Assembly (NCBI RefSeq): GCF_937616625.2
Contig: NC_065570.1
Coordinates: forward strand, 41,547,665-41,611,664
Direction of reading: 5' to 3'
DNA: 64,000 nucleotides
Source: Mercurialis annua
Lineage: Eukaryota; Streptophyta; Magnoliopsida; Malpighiales; Euphorbiaceae
Part shown: positions 1 through 11,321 of the stretch, one piece after another
How positions within the stretch are numbered: the first letter of the stretch is position 1
How the letters are laid out: each line of letters opens with the position of its first letter
Translations under genes and position numbers: made by a program
The notes under the pieces: model-generated
Seen by the model: only the letters and a program-made list of their open reading frames with translations
Told to the model about the DNA's origin: nothing
Database searches by the model: none

Positions 1-82
1 AGACTTTCCGATATTGCCACTCTGTCGACTCGAAACTGGACACATGATCCAATTTGATAATTAAACATTTTGGGGTATTACA
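1..82 (-). mobile_element. Tail of solo LTR 1, copy A
   Basis: This is the last 82 bp of the LTR seen whole at 22311-24997. It ends GGGGTATTACA, which on the minus strand is a TGTAATACCCC LTR start. The flanking TACAA target duplicate is at 83-87. The rest of this LTR lies outside the window. Confidence 0.85.
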
Positions 83-535
83 TACAAACACCTCTGGCTC
101 CTTTCCTTCTGGGCTGTCACCTGTGCGAGGTATTTTCTCTTCTTCGCTCGCTCGCCCTCCGGTTACCTCTCGGTTCTTGCTCTTGGGTTTTTGGGACAGG
201 ATTGATTCGGTGGCTTCTAGACCATAGTGGCCACTTCTTCCCGGAAACGCCTCATCGCACCTTCTATCGTGTGGTCCATGGCTTCTTAAAAGTCTTGGTT
301 TGATCTGCCCCACGGTGTGGGTGTCGGACTGGTAGAGTCTTGGAAGAAGATTACGGATCTTCCAGTTGCCCCCGGTGCCATGGGGTTCGGGGACTGTTTT
401 CATATGATCCTCCCTATCCGCTCTGCAAGGTGCCCTTTTCCTTGAACGACATGGGGTCTTTGCTAACGTCCGCCATCCTTGGATCCGATCAATAAAATTT
501 GTTCTGGGAATAGTTCCCACAGACTGCGCCAAATG
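83..535 (-). pseudogene. Tat-2 primer-binding region and 5' leader / gag N-terminus, copy A
   Basis: Read on the minus strand, 514-535 gives CATTTGGCGCAGTCTGTGGG. This matches the TTGGCGCCGTCTGTGGG signature that follows the 5' LTR in many plant Tat-type elements. Downstream, towards lower coordinates, is an open, basic, charged stretch of the sort found at the start of Tat gag. It is cut at position 88 by solo LTR 1. In copy B the gag resumes on the far side of that LTR (22305 downwards), so the two pieces belong to one gene. The family assignment rests on the PBS signature and the gag continuation. The exact start codon is not clear. Confidence 0.6.
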
Positions 536-777
536 ATAGATCCGGATGTCTGACGCGCGTCTCAGATCTATGATAGTCAATAAAGGGAAGAGGATTGGGA
601 ACTGCGAGTCTGGGACCCTGGATCCTTTTCAAGGCCTTATATGTCGGTTGTTTAGTAAGGTGGGCGCATGTTGGTCCTTTATATAGTGTTTCTAACGTGT
701 TTGTCTATTCTTCCTTTCCTAACCGATGTAGGATTGTGTGGTCTAGCGCTTTCCCTTTATTTATTTGTTTATTCCAT
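536..777 (-). mobile_element. 5' LTR of Tat-2 (minus strand), copy A
   Basis: About 240 bp lie immediately upstream of the Tat-2 PBS region on the minus strand. There is a TATA box (ACTATATAAAGG, rc of 676-687) and, further upstream, a CCTACATCGGTTAGGA motif common in plant LTRs. The outer end is set at a CA near 776-779, where homology to the Tat-1 LTR begins on the other side. The LTR therefore sits head-to-head against the truncated 5' LTR of Tat-1. Confidence 0.55.
676..687 (-). promoter_or_regulatory. TATA box of the Tat-2 LTR, copy A
   Basis: ACTATATAAAGG on the minus strand is about 140 bp upstream of the LTR/PBS boundary, a normal U3 position for a short plant LTR. Confidence 0.45.
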
Positions 778-779
778 CA

Positions 780-1210
780 CTTATTTAAGATATAAGGCCC
801 AAATGAGGCTTTCTACCTTAGCAATTTTTGTCGAACTAGAATTAGAAATAGATTAAGACTTTTGTTCAAAGAAATAGGAGTTGGACTTAGATTATGATTT
901 TTATTTTGTAGAGCTATTAATACCTCAGAGATATCATTATGTTTTTTATCTCTCAATCAATTAATTAAAAATTAAGCCCAGTACTCTTTATCCCGCAATC
1001 TCCATATTATTTTTATTTAGGACTAGCTCTAATATTAATCTCACTTAAGTTTCTTATATCCCAGATTAATCCTATTAGTTTAACCTGTTATTTTAGTAAC
1101 CAAAGAAGCCCTATGAAAATGTTTTCACCGTGTTGTTAAAGCATCAAACCTCAAACCGATTCCATTCATAAATTCAAAGATTCGAGTCAAGGATTATTTC
1201 CAGGCGAACA
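780..1210 (+). mobile_element. Tat-1 5' LTR, 5'-truncated, copy A
   Basis: The sequence aligns with 14778-15193 from CTTATTTA to the shared end near TCAAAGATTCGA and a terminal ACA. The first part of the LTR is missing; Tat-2 LTR sequence lies there instead. The TATA box of the 3' LTR (TTATAAATAG) is replaced here by CTATTAATACC at 914-924, so this promoter is probably dead. Confidence 0.7.
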
Positions 1211-1240
1211 TCTTTTAGTGACTCCATTGGGGAACTATTT
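1211..1240 (+). other. Tat-1 primer-binding region, copy A
   Basis: Directly after the LTR end is AGTGACTCCATTGGGGAAC (1217-1235). It resembles the GGCGACTCCACTGGGGA sequence found after the 5' LTR of Ogre/Tat elements, with a few changes. Confidence 0.55.
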
Positions 1241-2990
1241 ATGATTAGCAAAAAAACTGACCTTAAAGACGATTCCAAGAAAACTCAGTCTCAACGCCGA
1301 CTTCAATTAGAAAGAAGGATAAAATTTCTAAACGAATCAGACTCGAAAATCTTAGGAACTATGGTTAAGGACAAGCAACCGCAGCCGCAGAAGAGGATAA
1401 TCCCTCCTCCAGCTGATGGAATTGCTTATTCGGCCAAAGATGCCGATACAGATCATGAGAAAGATTTGGAAGATTATTCTCGGCAATTCCACAATCTCAC
1501 CCTTCTCTATCACAGGCAGACTTTTCGTCCATGAGAGGTGAGATCGCCTAGGAGAATAAACAGATGTTTGATGGCGTGATGCATCAGATGTCTGAAGTGA
1601 TGAGGAACATCATGTCCGATAAAGCATCGGTCAAAAGACAGATTCAAAGTAATCTGGACGGCTTGAGCAAGACTTGGAAAACCTAGGCAAACTCTTTTCC
1701 GGACAAATGCTAGCCGAACATAGTTATAGGATGGCCGAACAAAACAAATCACCAATCATGTTCGGTTATCAGGGTTGTTCGGCCGAGCAAATGCAGCAAC
1801 CCAGCACACTGGAATATACTAATAGGTCTATGAAGTTGCCGACAAGCCTTAAGGCAGATTCGGCCAACAAAGGGGATCTGATGGCTTCAAACACATCGGC
1901 ATCTCAAGGGGCGACTAAGCCCCAAGGGAACGGATCCGTGGCTAATCTCCAGGACATGCAAACAAACGAGTATAACCCAAATGAGGGAGGCGAGCCAAGT
2001 GCTTACAACCAAGGACTGTTGGTCGACCTACTAGAAAAGCTCGGCATAGACATACGGCCGAGGCCTCGCCTATAATATATGAAGCCACACCCCGATTGGA
2101 TAGACAAACTCTATTTGTTTCTAAGAGAGGACAAGGTCTGGGAGTTCAATTTGCTCTCTGCAGAAGAACAAGGGAAATCCACGGTCAAGCATGTTACTAG
2201 TTTTTGTCTCAATGCGGCAAAGCAGCAACCCACGAAAAATTAAGGCTATTTGCTAGTTCATTAACCAAGATGGCATTAACCTGGTACACTAGGGTGATGC
2301 CTAATTCCAAAGAATAATGGAAAGACCTAGAAATACGGTTTGATGAAATTTTTTACAGAGCCCTTCTTGATGTCACGTTGGCCAATCTTGCCCGCATTCA
2401 CAGTTGCCAAACGAAAATGTGGAAAAATATATCCGCCAATTCAGAATTTTGAGGATCGAGTGCTCAACCAAAATGTTCGAGGCCGATTCTGTACCTATAG
2501 TAGTCAAGGGGATGAGTTTTTCCATGAGGGAGCATTTTGAAGGTCCCAGGTCACTAGCTATGAATGCCAAGAGAAAGAACATATGCGAGTAGCATCAAAA
2601 TGCACTTACTATAAGGACTAATTTGACATAACGGTTGAGTCGGATAGTGAAGAAAGTGGGTCTAATGATGAAATAAATATGACCGAATTCCTCGGGACCA
2701 AACCATTAGACTGCTCGGCCTCAAGGAAGCCTGAATTTGTCAGTAAGAATAAAACAGTGGTTGTCCAGAACAAATAATCTTTTCACCTAGCCAAGGCCGA
2801 CGATACTTTTGAAGCACTGCTGAAGGACAGACAAATTGCCCTTAGCAAGGAAATGTTATCCTCGTAGCGGAGGAAAAAGCCGGAAAATATTACTGCAAAT
2901 ATCACAACTGCTAGAGGAATAGTACAAATAATTGCGTAAATTTCAGGAACGTGATACATAAGGAAATCTTAGATGGAAAACCGTTGTTCC
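1241..2990 (+). pseudogene. Tat-1 gag, broken, copy A
   Basis: Gag forms the virus-like particle and binds the RNA template. The frame opens with a lysine/arginine/glutamine-rich N-terminus (97 codons from 1241). A second open block at 1674-2075 is rich in Q, N and S. The capsid core follows at about 2082-2600, with recognisable Tat-type segments such as KMALTWYTRV and YIRQFRILRIECSTKMF. A CCHC-like C-terminal motif (YYCKYHNC ... NNCVNFRNVI) lies at about 2887-2965. Several stops and at least three frame changes break it. In copy B the capsid differs by one residue (F to I) from a substitution in the run of T near 2350. Confidence 0.75.
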
Positions 2991-4017
2991 CTGCTAAAAA
3001 GGAGGCCGATGTGAAATATGTGTCTATCAATACTCTTCTGCCAAATTTTGACAGTTTCTTAAAGAGGGGACAGATCTATAAGAATTGGAGCCCTAAGAAG
3101 CTGACATAAAAGATGGGTCCAAATGGCGCTCGGCCAAAGAGAAAAAGGGCAAACATCAGGAGTTAAAGAGGTCCGAGGTAACCTGTCTATCCTACAACAA
3201 ATTTTTCGCTAATAAAATGGGAGACCGAAGGATCAAAGATAATCCACAGACCTTCAAGCAAAACTCACACACTAAGCAATGGAAAATACATGCTCCACAA
3301 CGGAGGTCGGAGACTACCGTTTTCAAAAGAATATTTCGGCCAACGGAGGAGACCCCTTCCATGACGAAAACCCAAAAAAGGCGAATGCAAAGGATGAGAC
3401 AAGAATCCAGATTGCTTAACAGTGAGAAAGCATAAGTGGGGCCGATAAAGGAAGAGAAAAAATAACCAATCAATAATCGATTGACCTTTGCAGCCACACA
3501 AAACATCACTAGAAGTGCAGATAAACGGAAACCCATTGTAAAAATATTGGTAGCATGACCAAGTGCGAATGAAGAAAAATTCAAACAAGTCAACCTCCCA
3601 ACTGCGAGTTCCTCGCCACAAAACATTGTTAGGAAGGTTTGAGTAGAAAAAGGAAAATTGAATGGAGGCATACAAAGGGAAGTGACCCAAAAGATGTTCC
3701 ACCAAGTTCGGCTACAGTAATCTCGGACAGTAAGCAAGGGCAAAACGTCTATGCAAAGACGTGCTGGTCACTCTCAATTGGGAAATTAAAAGCCAAAGTG
3801 CCGAATGATAGGTAAGTTGTCGTGTCCCACAAAAAGGGCAACTCAAGGCTTGGGTCTCCATGAATAGGGACGAATTTGGAGTAAAAGCGGTAACTTTGCC
3901 CGAGTCCTATAGGAAGAAGCCATGTTAAAAGGCGATCCGGGACGGGGTTGTAATAATCCCGGACGACGACAGCCGACAATACAGCAGTGGTATTGCTTAG
4001 TAAACCACCTTCTCATA
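2991..4017 (+). other. Tat-1 gag-pol linker without a recognisable domain, copy A
   Basis: This stretch joins the gag zinc-finger remnant to the protease. In broken frames it encodes basic and polar sequence. The long open frame on the minus strand (3192-3743) has no family features and looks like a by-product of purine-rich coding DNA. I see no other feature here. Confidence 0.5.
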
Positions 4018-4150
4018 TGACTCGACATATTCGGCCGCTCTATATCAAGGCCGATTTGAATGGGGTATCGGTTAACAGAGTCCTGATAGACAACCGCGCA
4101 AAGGTGAACATAATGCTAGCCAAATTCCTAAAAAAAAGCTATTGAGCGAG
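4018..4150 (+). pseudogene. Tat-1 aspartic protease remnant, copy A
   Basis: The frame contains IKADLNG, then RVLIDNRAKVNIML. This corresponds to the Tat protease active site (normally LIDNGA followed by VNIM). The catalytic Asp is kept in copy A, but the Gly after Asn is Arg. Stops follow immediately. The enzyme would cleave the gag-pol polyprotein as a homodimer. Copy B has lost the catalytic Asp as well. Confidence 0.7.
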
Positions 4151-4828
4151 ATTAGTTAGACTCGACCGATGTTTACATGACAAAGTTTTGTCGGAGGTGA
4201 AACACCGGCTGAGGGATCATCACCTTAAGAATGAGGGTTGGCCGAGTAGAGACCGAAGAAGGATTCTCCGTAGCCAACACCAGGAGCAACTACAATATCT
4301 TGCTTGGTCAGGATTGGATTCATTACAATATGTACATACCGTCAACCATGCACCAGATGTTGATCATATGGAGTGAGGATGGTGCAACCGAAGTGGCACA
4401 AAGCGACCCAAACCAATTCAGCAAAGATCACAACGTGCTTCAGGCAAGATTATAAGTTGAAGAGGTCGCAAATATACAATCCCTTAGCCTTCAAGGGCAG
4501 ACAAGTGTCCCTCGCTTGTTAGTTAATGCGGATCAGCCAATATCCATCACCCTTGGGGGCAACGGCCAATCGACAATCATTAACCCTTTAGATGATAAGA
4601 CGACTTAAAGAACTGAAGAGAAAGATTCAAGAGTTCGCCGAGCACCACCGCGTTTTATCGGCCGAATGCATATGTGAAGACCAAGATCAAGACCCAACCG
4701 AGGCCCTCAAAATTCAGGAGAATCTCTACGGGCAAACTAGAAGACGATCTCGCCCAAGAAGAAAATTTGGGATCGAAAGAAGCAACAAGGCCGGTGTACA
4801 TTAACGCAAACTTGATTTAGGAATTCAA

Positions 4829-5530
4829 GACGGAGGTGATTTCGTTGTTAAAGGATTATCAAGATTGCTTTGCCTAGTCCGATGCCAAAATTCCTGGGTT
4901 AGATCTGAAAATCGTGGAACATATTCTCCCCTTAAAGAGCGATTTCAGACCATTTCGACAACCTCCTCGAAGAATATCTCAGGAGGTAGATACCTTAATC
5001 TAGGAAGAAATCAAGAGACTAGAAGACACAAACTTTATCCGTGAGGCACAGTATAGCGAGTGGTTATCCAATATCATCCCAGTGATGAAGAAAAATGTAA
5101 ACCTACGCGTCTCTGTCGACTTCAGGAATCTCAACCTGGCGACCCCTATGGATGAGTATCCTATGCTTATGGCCGATATGCTAATCGATATGGCAGTTGT
5201 CAAATACTATACTAAGCTTCCTCGATGCACAGTAATGCTAAAATCAGGTGCCGATAATTAAAGAGGATGTATCCAAAACAGCTTTTCGGTGCCCTGGGCC
5301 GATCGGTGCTTATGAGTGGATTGTCATGTCATTCGGCCTAAAACATGTTGGTGCCACTTACCAAAGCACGATGAATAAAATATTTCAAGGGTTGGATTGC
5401 CTCAAGGTATACATCGACGATGTAATAATCAAGTCCAACACAGTAGCGGTTCATCTGGTCGTTCGTTGAAAGGGGTTTGAAAGAATAAGGATGAACGGTC
5501 TAAAAACGAACCCTTTTATATGTGTCTTTG
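4829..5530 (+). pseudogene. Tat-1 reverse transcriptase, broken, copy A
   Basis: The RT N-terminus is readable as GLDLKIVEHILPLKSDF and QPPRRISQEVD. It is followed by the palm segment with VSVDFRNLNLATPMDEYPM (motif A region), AFRCPGPIGAYEWIVMSFGL and the catalytic YIDD at about 5413-5424. Stop codons interrupt it at several points, including one just before the 5248 open block. RT would copy the element's RNA into DNA in the particle. Copies A and B differ at 5386 (Gln in A, Glu in B). Confidence 0.85.
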
Positions 5531-5663
5531 AAGTATCGTAGGAAACTACATGAATTTCTTGGTTCACCAGCGGGGAGTAGAAATAGACAAGAATAAGGCA
5601 AAGGCGATCGTAATTGCCGAACCACCTAAAACCAGGAAGTAGGTTTATCAGTCAAAATAAATT

Positions 5664-6230
5664 ATGAGGCGATTTATTATGAATACTGCAGGGCGACTTC
5701 GTAGTTGGAGCGTGGTATTGAAGGGAAAAGAGACTAATCGGTTCGTTTGCACCAATGAGAAACAAAGGGTCTTTGACGAGCTAAAGGCATACCTTGCCAA
5801 ACCCCCTATGACGATGCCACCAAAGCCGAACCATCCACTACTATTATACTTATCGGATGCGCATGAGTCATTAGGATGTATAATCGCCTCAGAAGATGAA
5901 AGGGCCGAGAGAGCAGTGTATTATCTAAGCCGAAGCCTGACATATATGGATATTCGGTACATGGACATCGAATAACTATGCCTTTGTTTGTACTTCACTT
6001 ATTGCAAGCTTTGCTACTACATACTACTAGTGGTCGTGTACATATTGTCCCATACTGATACCATCAAATATATATTATCCAAGCAATACCTGAGAAACCG
6101 CATAGGTAAGTGGGCGATAGCAAAGTTGGAGTTCACTTTTGGTTTATGTTCCTCAAAAGGCATCCAAAGGGTAGGTCCTCATAGACTTTTTATTAGATCA
6201 TCCTGGTATCAGCATGAACGATGCTTGTAT
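5664..6230 (+). pseudogene. Tat-1 first RNase H domain, broken, copy A
   Basis: The frame shows FDELKAYLAKPP, LLLYLSDAHESLGC and RAVYYLSRSLTYMDIRYMDIE. This is the RT-linked RNase H of Ty3/gypsy elements. The domain continues past a stop near 5973 with KYILSKQYLRNRIGKWAIAK. It removes the RNA strand during reverse transcription. At least one stop and one frame change separate the two halves. Confidence 0.8.
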
Positions 6231-6250
6231 AAATTGTTTCGAGCTAACCC

Positions 6251-6560
6251 TTGGAAGTTGTAGTTCGATGGATCCAGAATTGGCCGAGGAGAAGGAGCGG
6301 GAAGTCATATTGTATCACCACCGAGGGCATCATACAATGCATCATTTTCTTTAAATTTTGTGGGCACAAACAACAAGCCCTGTATAAAGATCTAATTTAT
6401 AGCTTAGAGATCCTAGCTAAACTAGGGGCAATAGCAATCCACGTACTTACTACTGATCATCAACAAGTTATTGGCGAGTTTAAATGTGAGTCCGAACTTC
6501 TAATCAAGTAGTGTAACAAGGCGAAGCACCTAATGGAGGGATTTCGGAACACGAGGTTTG
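6251..6560 (+). pseudogene. Tat-1 second (archaeal-type) RNase H, broken, copy A
   Basis: After the first RNase H, the sequence reads PWKL*FDGSRIGRGEGAG. This matches the WxLYFDGSxxGxGxGAG start of the extra RNase H found in Tat elements. A later part (LEILAKLGAIAIHVLTTD) corresponds to the middle of the domain. A stop splits the FDGS motif from its upstream Trp. The presence of two RNase H domains is the main reason for assigning the element to Tat. Confidence 0.7.
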
Positions 6561-6789
6561 ACCGAGAGAGCCGATACATTTGTGGCTAATGACTTGGTCC
6601 AACATGATAGCAGATACAAAGTGAATCACCAGTTTGAGGGGATAGAGAGATATATGACAAACCTACATACTAGGGGCACTACAATATATGAAGATATTTA
6701 CTTGATCTACCAACTGGATCTCAACCATTATCGGAGGGAAGAGATACTAAACTGGATCGCCAAGACAAATATGGCAGACAGAAGATTAA

Positions 6790-7975
6790 GGACCCTGCAT
6801 TAAATTATGTTATTCTTGTAGGCAAGCAATACAAAAAGGGACTTGATGGGTTACTATTCCGGTGTCTCGGCCAAAAAGAAACAATGTTGGCTATGGCTAG
6901 AGTGCATGAAGGTATAGCAGGAGCTCACCAAGTAATGCCGAGAATGCAATGGCTGATTCGCAAGTACGGATTCTACTTGCCTAAGATGGAACAAGATTGC
7001 ACAAGATATGCCAAAGGGTGCAAGCCATGGAAAAAATGCGGACCGATCCAGCACGTCCTAACTAAATAGCTACACTCAATCATTAAGCCTTGGCCGTTTC
7101 GTGGTTGGCCCGTAGACCTAATTTGAAAAAAATATATACTTCCTCGTTCAAGGGGCACACACCTTTCTTATTATCTCCACTTGTTATTTCACGATTTGGG
7201 TTGAAGCAATACCTCTGAAATCGCCAACGCAAGAGGCAGTCATAAAGTTCTTCAAGAATAATCGGATATATCGCCACGGCCTCTCGGAGACGATAACCAC
7301 CGATAAAGGGACAATGTTCACATGAAGTGACATGGTCGAATTTGCATCCCAAATAAAGATCAAGATCGTCCAATCCATGGTTTACTACGCTCAAGCCAAT
7401 GGGCAAGCAGAAGCGGCGAATAAAGAAATTAAGTTGATCATATTGAAAATGATTGAAGACAATCTGAGACAATGGCATAATCTATTGTTGGAGGCAGTTT
7501 AGGCAAATCATACGAGCCAAAAATCGGCCACAGGAACGTGGCCTTTTAGACTTGGATATGGGTATGACGCAGTGCTTCCTATTGAGTTATTTCTAGCCTC
7601 AAATCGACGTACTTACAAAAGCATCTTGGCACGAGGCGACAATTATGACAAAATGATGTTAAAGGCTTTAGATTCGGACGAGGAGAGTTTGATAGCTTTG
7701 GATCATGTAGAAGCCCAAAAATAAGGGTATAACGTGCATACAATAAAAGAGTTAGGGCAAAGAACTTTACACTGGAAGAAGTAGTATGGAAGGCGATACT
7801 ACCCATCGTCTAGAAAGAAAGACAATTGGGCAAGGGGAGCCCGAATTGGAGGGGCCTTTCAAAGTTATTAAAGTTTTAACCAACAATGCATACATGTTGG
7901 CCGATATTGATGGACAAGTCCACGAGAGGGCAATTAAAGTCATTTCTTGAAAAAACATGTCCCTTGATGCTGGGA
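6790..7975 (+). pseudogene. Tat-1 integrase, broken, copy A
   Basis: The zinc-binding N-terminus is readable at 6884-7069 (ARVHEGIAGAHQ, then YAKGCKPWKKCGPIQH, giving the HHCC pattern in part). The catalytic core follows in scattered frames (KPWPFRGWPVDLI, later ANGQAEAANKEI). The C-terminal part near 7750-7960 includes NFTLEEVVWKA and LADIDGQVHERAIKVIS-like pieces. Integrase would insert the cDNA into chromosomes. Many stops break it. Confidence 0.8.
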
Positions 7976-8346
7976 GAATGTGGATTGACGATTATTCAAA
8001 GCCAAAGAGAAATAAGCGATGTCACTTCCGTTAAAATATCTCCGACATTCTGGCCGATTTATCACTGTCTATTATGGACGAGAGGCCGATATAAATGAAA
8101 ACGTATCAGCTTATAGTTTGAATTTACTTTGGACACTTAGGCCGATTCATCTAATAGTACTTCAAACGAAAGGCCGAATGATGTAAATTAAGGATTTTCT
8201 ATGGACCTCCCATTTTTCTCAATTATCAATAAAATAATTAATTCACACAAGTGACTCGAATAAAAATTCAGACAAAAGGCCGAGAAAATTGTGCATAAAA
8301 TTATGGGTCATTGCAGGAAATGAAATTGTTCCGAACTTAAAATAAA
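7976..8346. other. Gap between pol and the antisense gene, copy A
   Basis: The sequence is AT-rich and has no domain. It separates the convergent ends of pol (plus strand) and the antisense gene (minus strand). Confidence 0.5.
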
Positions 8347-11321
8347 TTACACTAACAAATCATTAAAAAGATCGCCCAATTCGTTCCTAATAAGGTTAAA
8401 TTGTCGGCGCGCCTCCTAATATTTTGCCTTCTCCTTTTGCAACTCGCCTCTCAAAAGACCTCTACGCTTTTTCAAATCAATACCCGCAGCCATATATTCA
8501 GATAGAGATTTCTCTAGGAGAGCCGAACTTTCCTTTTTAGCCGATAATTCTATCTAGAGGGCGTCGATCTGAGCATATAAGTCCTTGGCCTTCGTTCTAC
8601 AATTTTGAAACTGAGATGTTGTAGTCTTAACCGTCTTCTTCAAGACATCAATCCCCTTTTTTCCCCACTCTCCTTGCGAACAAACTTCTCATGGCCAGTT
8701 TGGATAGAGACGGATTTTGCGAACATTTTTTCAAAGACTGGGAGAGACACTAGAATGTTCGCCACCTTAGTCCGAGATTGGTCGCTCAGATTACAAAATG
8801 GAGATTCGGCCAAGGCAGAAATCGACATCTTAAAACTCAGTAGGTCCCCCACCGATATTAAGAGTTCAATTCCCTTCATCTTCAGCAGCTTCATATAGGC
8901 CAAGTGTGCCTCTCAGGTCTCGCCTTGTTCTTCGGCGACTTCAGCACCACTGCCAGCCATTAAGGGGACAATGCTACATCATCTTCACTGTCTAAATGCG
9001 AGAAGGCTTTTATCTTGGCCGGTACAACATCATCCTCGAGAGCTACTTTATCATCAAGGATCCGATTAGTTTGCCCATAATAAAAAAATTAGTTGACAGG
9101 AAGAACCGTTAAAAAATGAAACTCACAAATAAGAATACCTTTTTGCCAAGAGCAGCTACTCGCTCAACCAAATTGAGAAGATGAGGGGCAAGTGGCATAG
9201 CATTTTTGGAAGCGGCGACTTGTACAAGATCAACGGCATGGTAATTGATGGGCTATGCTGGTACTCAATATGCTGGCTGAAAGGCGAATCATGCACTTGA
9301 TCCCCTTGGTGGGTATAGCCCCTCAAAGAGGAATGACGACAGCTTTGAGAAGGGGTCGCCGATTTAATTTGTTGAGAGGCCCGGCCAGCTTTGCCAAGCG
9401 TAGGATCAAACAGCCTTGATCCCACAAACTCAAGGGAAGACTTACCCTCCTTCAATTTTGTCCTTTTAGATGCAGCTTTAGCTTTCGTCTTTTTAGCTGG
9501 GCGATTCTCCTCCTGGTCCTCTGAGTTGACCTCAAGGCCGGTCTTTGGGATGCTAACTGAGAAAAGAAAATCCAATGTCACATAGGCAGAAGAAAAAGAA
9601 AAAGGATGCTAATATTTATTTTTACATAGGATTTGATCATTTCCAAGGGCGATTAAATCCTCTACTATTTCTAAAGAAGGACACATAAACCCCGCATATA
9701 TGACCCCCGAAACATCGTGTTTTAAATTTCATTCGGCCAAATATATGTTATAATTAGGGACAGGTGGACTCTTAAGTGTAAACTTGGGCCAAATATGGTT
9801 GGCAAAGAGGCCATAAGGATACTCGCTATATTTTTGCTCTCATACTTTTTTCATCTTTTTGTTATACTCTCGCCTAGCCTCATTTTAAAAGTTTGCATTT
9901 AAAGGTTCATGCTAGGGCGATCATAGGGGTCATATTTGAATTTATAAAAGCGTTCAAATTTCCTAATTTTGAAGGAGATGATGCTATTACCTGTGAATTT
10001 TGGGCGTTTGGAGGCCTGCAAAAAATAAACAAATCTGCATGAGTAGGATTTCTGGATAAAGGAGGTAATGCAAAATCATGAATGGCAAGAGTTTGTTTTA
10101 GAGTCTGTGTGAAGTAGGTTTCCACGGGCGAGGTAATTGGACGAGCAATATCTACAACATGGGGGAGGTATGACATGTTTAGGCGAGTTAGGTATTGAAG
10201 GTCGCGAAAAGAGACTAGCTTGGGAGTATAAGTCCGCGATTATTGAAGGCGATCAAGAAAAGACAGGGAATGTCGTGGCATAAGCCGAATTTACGGGAGA
10301 CATAATTAAGGGACTACAGTTCTAAACCACTATTCTTGTAATTCAGCCCTAGGACGAGATTTTTTATATTTTAGGGCACATCGCCAATGTGGGGAACTGA
10401 TTGCAGGCTCTTCATCGGCTGGGTTTTCTTCTGCCTGCATTCCATCACAACCAAAACGTAGTCAGGAGGGTAGTTTTTTTATCCAGAAGTCCGAGCAAAA
10501 CCATTATGGAGATCTTACAAGAATGTCATTGAAAACGACATGTCCAAAATGTTGGGAAGAGGGGTTGCGGCCGATATCAAGGAAAAACCCAAGTATTTCG
10601 CTTTAATTGAATGTCCGCAGACAAATTGTAGGACCTACAGCGGCCTAGTCGGACATTTGAAAGTCCTTTTGGGATGGAAGAGTTGGTGTTCTTCAAATCG
10701 GCTCCATAAGGGGCGAAGTCTTTTCAAAGCCAGGTAGAAGAAGCCAACATGAATTTGCCTAGGTAAAACGACGCCCTTCGGCCCAAACCGAGGTGAGTAG
10801 GAAGAATGCTTGGGTCACCCTGAAAGATGTCGTGCAGATCACATACTTCGCCACAAAAAATGCCAAAAAAGCCACATGCTCTCTATAGTCAGGAATGGCG
10901 GTCTCGACCTTGAATAGCTTGACGTAGGGGTAATAGTTTCTCTGGTATTTGGTCCAAATTAAATTAGGGATGGTCGCCTTTATGTTTGGAGTTATGCGCT
11001 CGCCATTGAGAGGTATATTCAGTCTGAGGGCGAGGTCTAATAAGGTAACCGTCATGGGACCTGATCTAAAGCAGAAACAATTGACGGAGCTTGACCAAAA
11101 CAGGGATGCTCCCATGATGTAGTTTTAGCTATAGGGCGATTGGCTTGACATAGAGCGATGAGCTCATAGAATCCTACTGCTTTCCAAACCGGACCAAAAT
11201 GAGGGCGAAGTCTAACTGCCCAATCTTGGAAACCAGTGTGCAATCGGCAAATTCCGGAAAGTAGCATCGACCTTTATGGATGACTGATGGGGTTGTAAAA
11301 ATCATGGTGACGCCTCATCAT
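8347..11321 (-). pseudogene. Antisense PMD-containing gene of Tat-1 (main part), copy A
   Basis: Read from high to low coordinates, this holds a plant mobile domain (about 11270-10540), a middle region, a lysine-rich segment (RPAKKTKAKAASKRTK, near 9490) that looks like a nuclear localisation signal, and a C-terminal coiled coil. The coil includes SALLEKSLSEYMAAGIDLKK and ends NELGDLFNDLL at a stop at 8347-8349. Intron signs are visible. An acceptor with a strong pyrimidine tract (TTTCTTTTCTCAG) ends at 9557, and a GT donor follows AAAAAG at 9138. In-frame stops and a frameshift at the A-run near 8655-8665 show it is dead. Extra antisense frames between pol and the 3' LTR, some with PMD, are known in Tat elements; their function is unknown. 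Confidence 0.65.
10540..11300 (-). pseudogene. Plant mobile domain segment of the antisense gene, copy A
   Basis: Diagnostic pieces on the minus strand are FGPVWKAVGFYELI, FWSSSVNCFCFRSGPMTVTL and LLDLALRLNIPLNGE. This is the region of the PMD family (as in MAIN/MAIL1 and many transposon-linked proteins) that normally reads roughly FRxxxGxMTxTLxDVxxLxGLPxxGE. Two frames are needed between 11267 and 10759, so at least one frameshift is present. Confidence 0.7.

Noticed and set aside
3192..3743. Minus-strand open frame of 183 codons within Tat-1
   Set aside because: No family features. It is a shadow of purine-rich gag-pol DNA, and copy B breaks its N-terminus.
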